A stretch of 61,535 bases of DNA from Pseudoalteromonas sp. T1lg48 (GTDB lineage: Bacteria > Pseudomonadota > Gammaproteobacteria > Enterobacterales > Alteromonadaceae): positions 1 to 61,535 of the forward strand of contig NZ_PQCC01000006.1 in NCBI RefSeq assembly GCF_002964785.1, read 5' to 3'. Under the pieces are notes generated by a model. That model searched no databases and had not been told where the DNA came from. It saw only the letters and a program-made list of their open reading frames with translations. The translations under genes and the position numbers were made by a program. This document shows, one piece after another, positions 60,199 to 61,535 of this stretch (its first letter is position 1; each line of letters starts with the position of its first letter).

Positions 60199-60798
60199 CT
60201 AACGCTTAGCGCCCGACACCTGCTCGGGATATTTGGCCATCTCGGCAGGAAACAGGGCCTGAATCCGGGTCAGGGTGGCATCTATGTCCTCTCCCACCTG
60301 CAGCGGTGCCATGATCACAAACTGCTTTTTACTGTAATCCAAAGCCATGGGCACCACGGGAACCTTCGCCGCCTTAGCGATATGTAAAAACCCACTTTTC
60401 CACCGCGGCGTGTACTTACGCGTGCCCTCAGGCGCCAAGCCAAGGATCAATGCATCGCTATTATCGAACAGGGTTTTTACCTGCGCTACCACGCCATGGG
60501 AAGAGCGCCTGTCGACCGGGATACCACCCCATTTTCGCAATAAGGGCGCCAAGGGCCAGACGAAAATACTGTGCTTGCCTAAAAAACGGATCCGCACCTG
60601 TAAATGCATTTTCACCGCGATGGCGATGACAAAATCCCAGTTTGAGGTGTGAGGCGCCACCGCGGCGACAAACTTGCCCTGCTCGGGAAACGCCCCCACC
60701 ACCTGCCAACCAAACCAGTTCAGCACCTTGGTACCCAGCCAACGGCCAAAGCGACTATGGGTACGGGGAATATTCGTGGGGATCTTCAGCTCAGGCAT
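60199..60798 (-). CDS. PlsC-like 1-acyl-glycerol-3-phosphate acyltransferase family protein
   Basis: A 199-residue acyltransferase. Motif I is APHTSNWDFVIA (His near residue 50, Asp five later) and motif III is LAPEGTRKYTPRWKSG. Motif GKHSIFVWPLAPLLRKWGGI and VVPMALDYSKK complete the set. It lacks long N-terminal membrane helices and is shorter than PlsC (about 245), so it belongs to the short paralogue group whose acceptor may not be lysophosphatidate. Convergent with the transglutaminase-like gene, 16 bases away. Confidence 0.88.
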   Translation of the reverse strand: MPELKIPTNIPRTHSRFGRWLGTKVLNWFGWQVVGAFPEQGKFVAAVAPHTSNWDFVIAIAVKMHLQVRIRFLGKHSIFVWPLAPLLRKWGGIPVDRRSSHGVVAQVKTLFDNSDALILGLAPEGTRKYTPRWKSGFLHIAKAAKVPVVPMALDYSKKQFVIMAPLQVGEDIDATLTRIQALFPAEMAKYPEQVSGAKR

Positions 60799-60904
60799 AG
60801 GCGTTTTAACGTCGGGGACAATCTCGTTAGATTGGCTCTAAGTGGCTGTTTAGTCAATTTTATTAAGCTCTTACCGGCTCCTTAATTAAAAACACAGAGA
60901 GGAT

Positions 60905-61096
60905 GAGCAAATTTGAATGTCCAGCCAAAATTGGAGATTCATAAAATTTAGGCGACATACATGATTCTACTTAGACATTCAAATTTGCTCCAAACTGCAT
61001 TAGCGAACACTCCATTAGAGGGTTGTCGTGCAAAAATAAAGAAAGAATCAATTTCAGATGACAGTGTCAATTTTACCAAGACATTCAAATTTGCTC
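60905..61096. repeat. Three copies of a 17-bp repeat in a gene-free region
   Basis: GAGCAAATTTGAATGTC at 60905-60921 occurs as its reverse complement at 60974-60990 and 61080-61096. The surrounding bases differ. The 600-base region between the acyltransferase and tuf terminator has no convincing gene; an open frame of 92 codons runs across two copies and is probably a product of the repeats. Confidence 0.75.
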
Positions 61097-61153
61097 TATT
61101 TCGACGACATTCACTGACAAGACGCTTTAAAATCAATGTGATAATGCTCGTCA

Positions 61154-61199
61154 CGGCGAACCCAAAAAGGCTGAGATTGGAGATCTCGTTGGGTCGCCG
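61154..61199. repeat. Imperfect long hairpin near the right-hand tuf
   Basis: CGGCGAACCCAA (61154-61165) pairs with TTGGGTCGCCG (61189-61199) with one bulged base. An inner GAGAT/ATCTC stem (61173-61177 and 61183-61187) adds a second tier. No T-run follows, so it is not a simple terminator. It may be a remnant of a mobile or dispersed repeat. Confidence 0.55.
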
Positions 61200-61398
61200 G
61201 CTATAACTTAACGTGAAACGATTCACTCAAGGTTAAAGCCTAGGTTACATCCATACACTATCACGCTCTCAAGAACACCTATGTATCAGCCCAATTCCCC
61301 TTACATTGCATCCTAAACGAGATACGAGAAGAGTAATCGCCAGCATGGCTGAAAGCGGAAACAAGAGAGTGAAGGTGGTCTTCGCAACTTCAAGGCAC

Positions 61399-61427
61399 AA
61401 AAAAGGCCGCTAAAAGCGGCCTTTTTT
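61399..61427. terminator. Terminator after the right-hand tuf gene
   Basis: 12-bp stem AAAAAAGGCCGC / GCGGCCTTTTTT (61399-61410 and 61416-61427) with a 5-base loop, U-rich on both strands. It begins 14 bases after the tuf stop in the direction of tuf transcription, so this tuf ends its transcript and is not followed by rpsJ. Confidence 0.92.
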
Positions 61428-61441
61428 CTCAAGAGTAACTA

Positions 61442-61535
61442 TTACTCTACGATTGATGCTACAACACCAGCACCAACTGTACGACCACCTTCACGGATCG
61501 CGAAACGTAGACCTTCGTCCATCGCGATTGGGCAG
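61442..61535 (-). CDS. tuf: Elongation factor Tu, C-terminal fragment (cut by window edge)
   Basis: The last 30 codons and stop of EF-Tu, ending [22 protein letters not shown], the normal C-terminus of domain 3. The rest lies beyond the window. It is in the same orientation as the tuf at position 1-90 and could be the second genomic copy, or the far end of the same gene if the window circularises or is tandemly placed. Confidence 0.96.
   Translation of the reverse strand, partial: CPIAMDEGLRFAIREGGRTVGAGVVASIVE

Noticed and set aside
61160..61194. Possible integron attC site: GTTGGGT matches the R' core GTTRRRY and ACCCAA lies opposite
   Set aside because: The paired core reads ACCCAAA rather than RYYYAAC, the spacing is shorter than known attC sites, and there is no integrase or cassette gene nearby.
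60948..61226. 92-codon open frame on the minus strand across the 17-bp repeats
   Set aside because: No ribosome site, odd composition, and it runs through two repeat copies and the long hairpin; most likely a chance frame in repeat DNA.

Overview
The window is a 61.5 kb stretch of a gammaproteobacterial chromosome. Gene content and protein similarity fit a marine Alteromonadales-type bacterium, with base composition near 50% GC. The evidence is the trpT-secE-nusG-rplKAJL-rpoBC-rpsLG-fusA-tuf series, PlsB, the cysG-cysDN-SLC13-cysCQ sulfate cluster, the AcnA-type aconitase and an SLC5-fused sensor kinase. I cannot name a genus from sequence alone. Both ends lie inside tuf genes in the same orientation (5' end of one at left, 3' end of another at right). 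That is what a draft contig broken at a collapsed EF-Tu repeat looks like.

Layout. 1-15.7 kb (minus strand) is the transcription/translation block: tRNA-Trp, secE, nusG, rplK, rplA, rplJ, rplL, rpoB, rpoC, rpsL, rpsG, fusA, tuf. Its internal promoters and terminators are clear; one promoter lies entirely inside a terminator. 15.8-17.0 kb holds deoC and an uncharacterised partner. 17.3-24.2 kb (plus) is a sulfate-assimilation operon: siroheme synthase, ATP sulfurylase, a sulfate-type SLC13 permease, APS kinase and the CysQ phosphatase. 24.2-32.4 kb holds an S4 RNA-binding protein, aconitase, a sialyltransferase-like protein, a small secreted protein, NADH dehydrogenase II and an ECF sigma/NrsF anti-sigma pair. 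32.5-37.7 kb (minus) is the S10 ribosomal operon from rpsJ to rpsQ. It ends at a strong terminator, has no spc operon behind it and is not next to tuf. 38.3-45.3 kb holds plsB, an inverted-repeat-bounded segment with a small membrane protein, an alpha/beta hydrolase, tesB, an EVE-domain protein, an AIM24-like protein and a Cys-rich mini-protein.

45.4-57.1 kb is the most coherent metabolic locus. A five-gene minus-strand operon (GntP permease, exported alpha/beta hydrolase, 3-hydroxybutyrate dehydrogenase, 3-oxoacid CoA-transferase A and B) diverges from a TonB-dependent receptor across a promoter region with repeated GTACTAA boxes. Beside it lies a CrbS/CrbR-like two-component system, a pair that controls acetate use in relatives. 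The set reads as capture of a 3-hydroxybutyrate ester or oligomer, periplasmic hydrolysis, uptake and conversion to acetoacetyl-CoA. 57.2-60.8 kb holds a large transglutaminase-like membrane protein and a PlsC-like acyltransferase.

Two genes, rpsQ and crbS, carry single-base homopolymer-type indels that break otherwise intact reading frames. Sequencing or assembly error is the simplest explanation. Other items worth following are a candidate ECF regulon (matching promoter motifs upstream of the sigma gene and of the small secreted protein), a 167-bp terminal-inverted-repeat element that supplies the stop codon of crbS, and a 17-bp repeat in three copies near the right-hand tuf.
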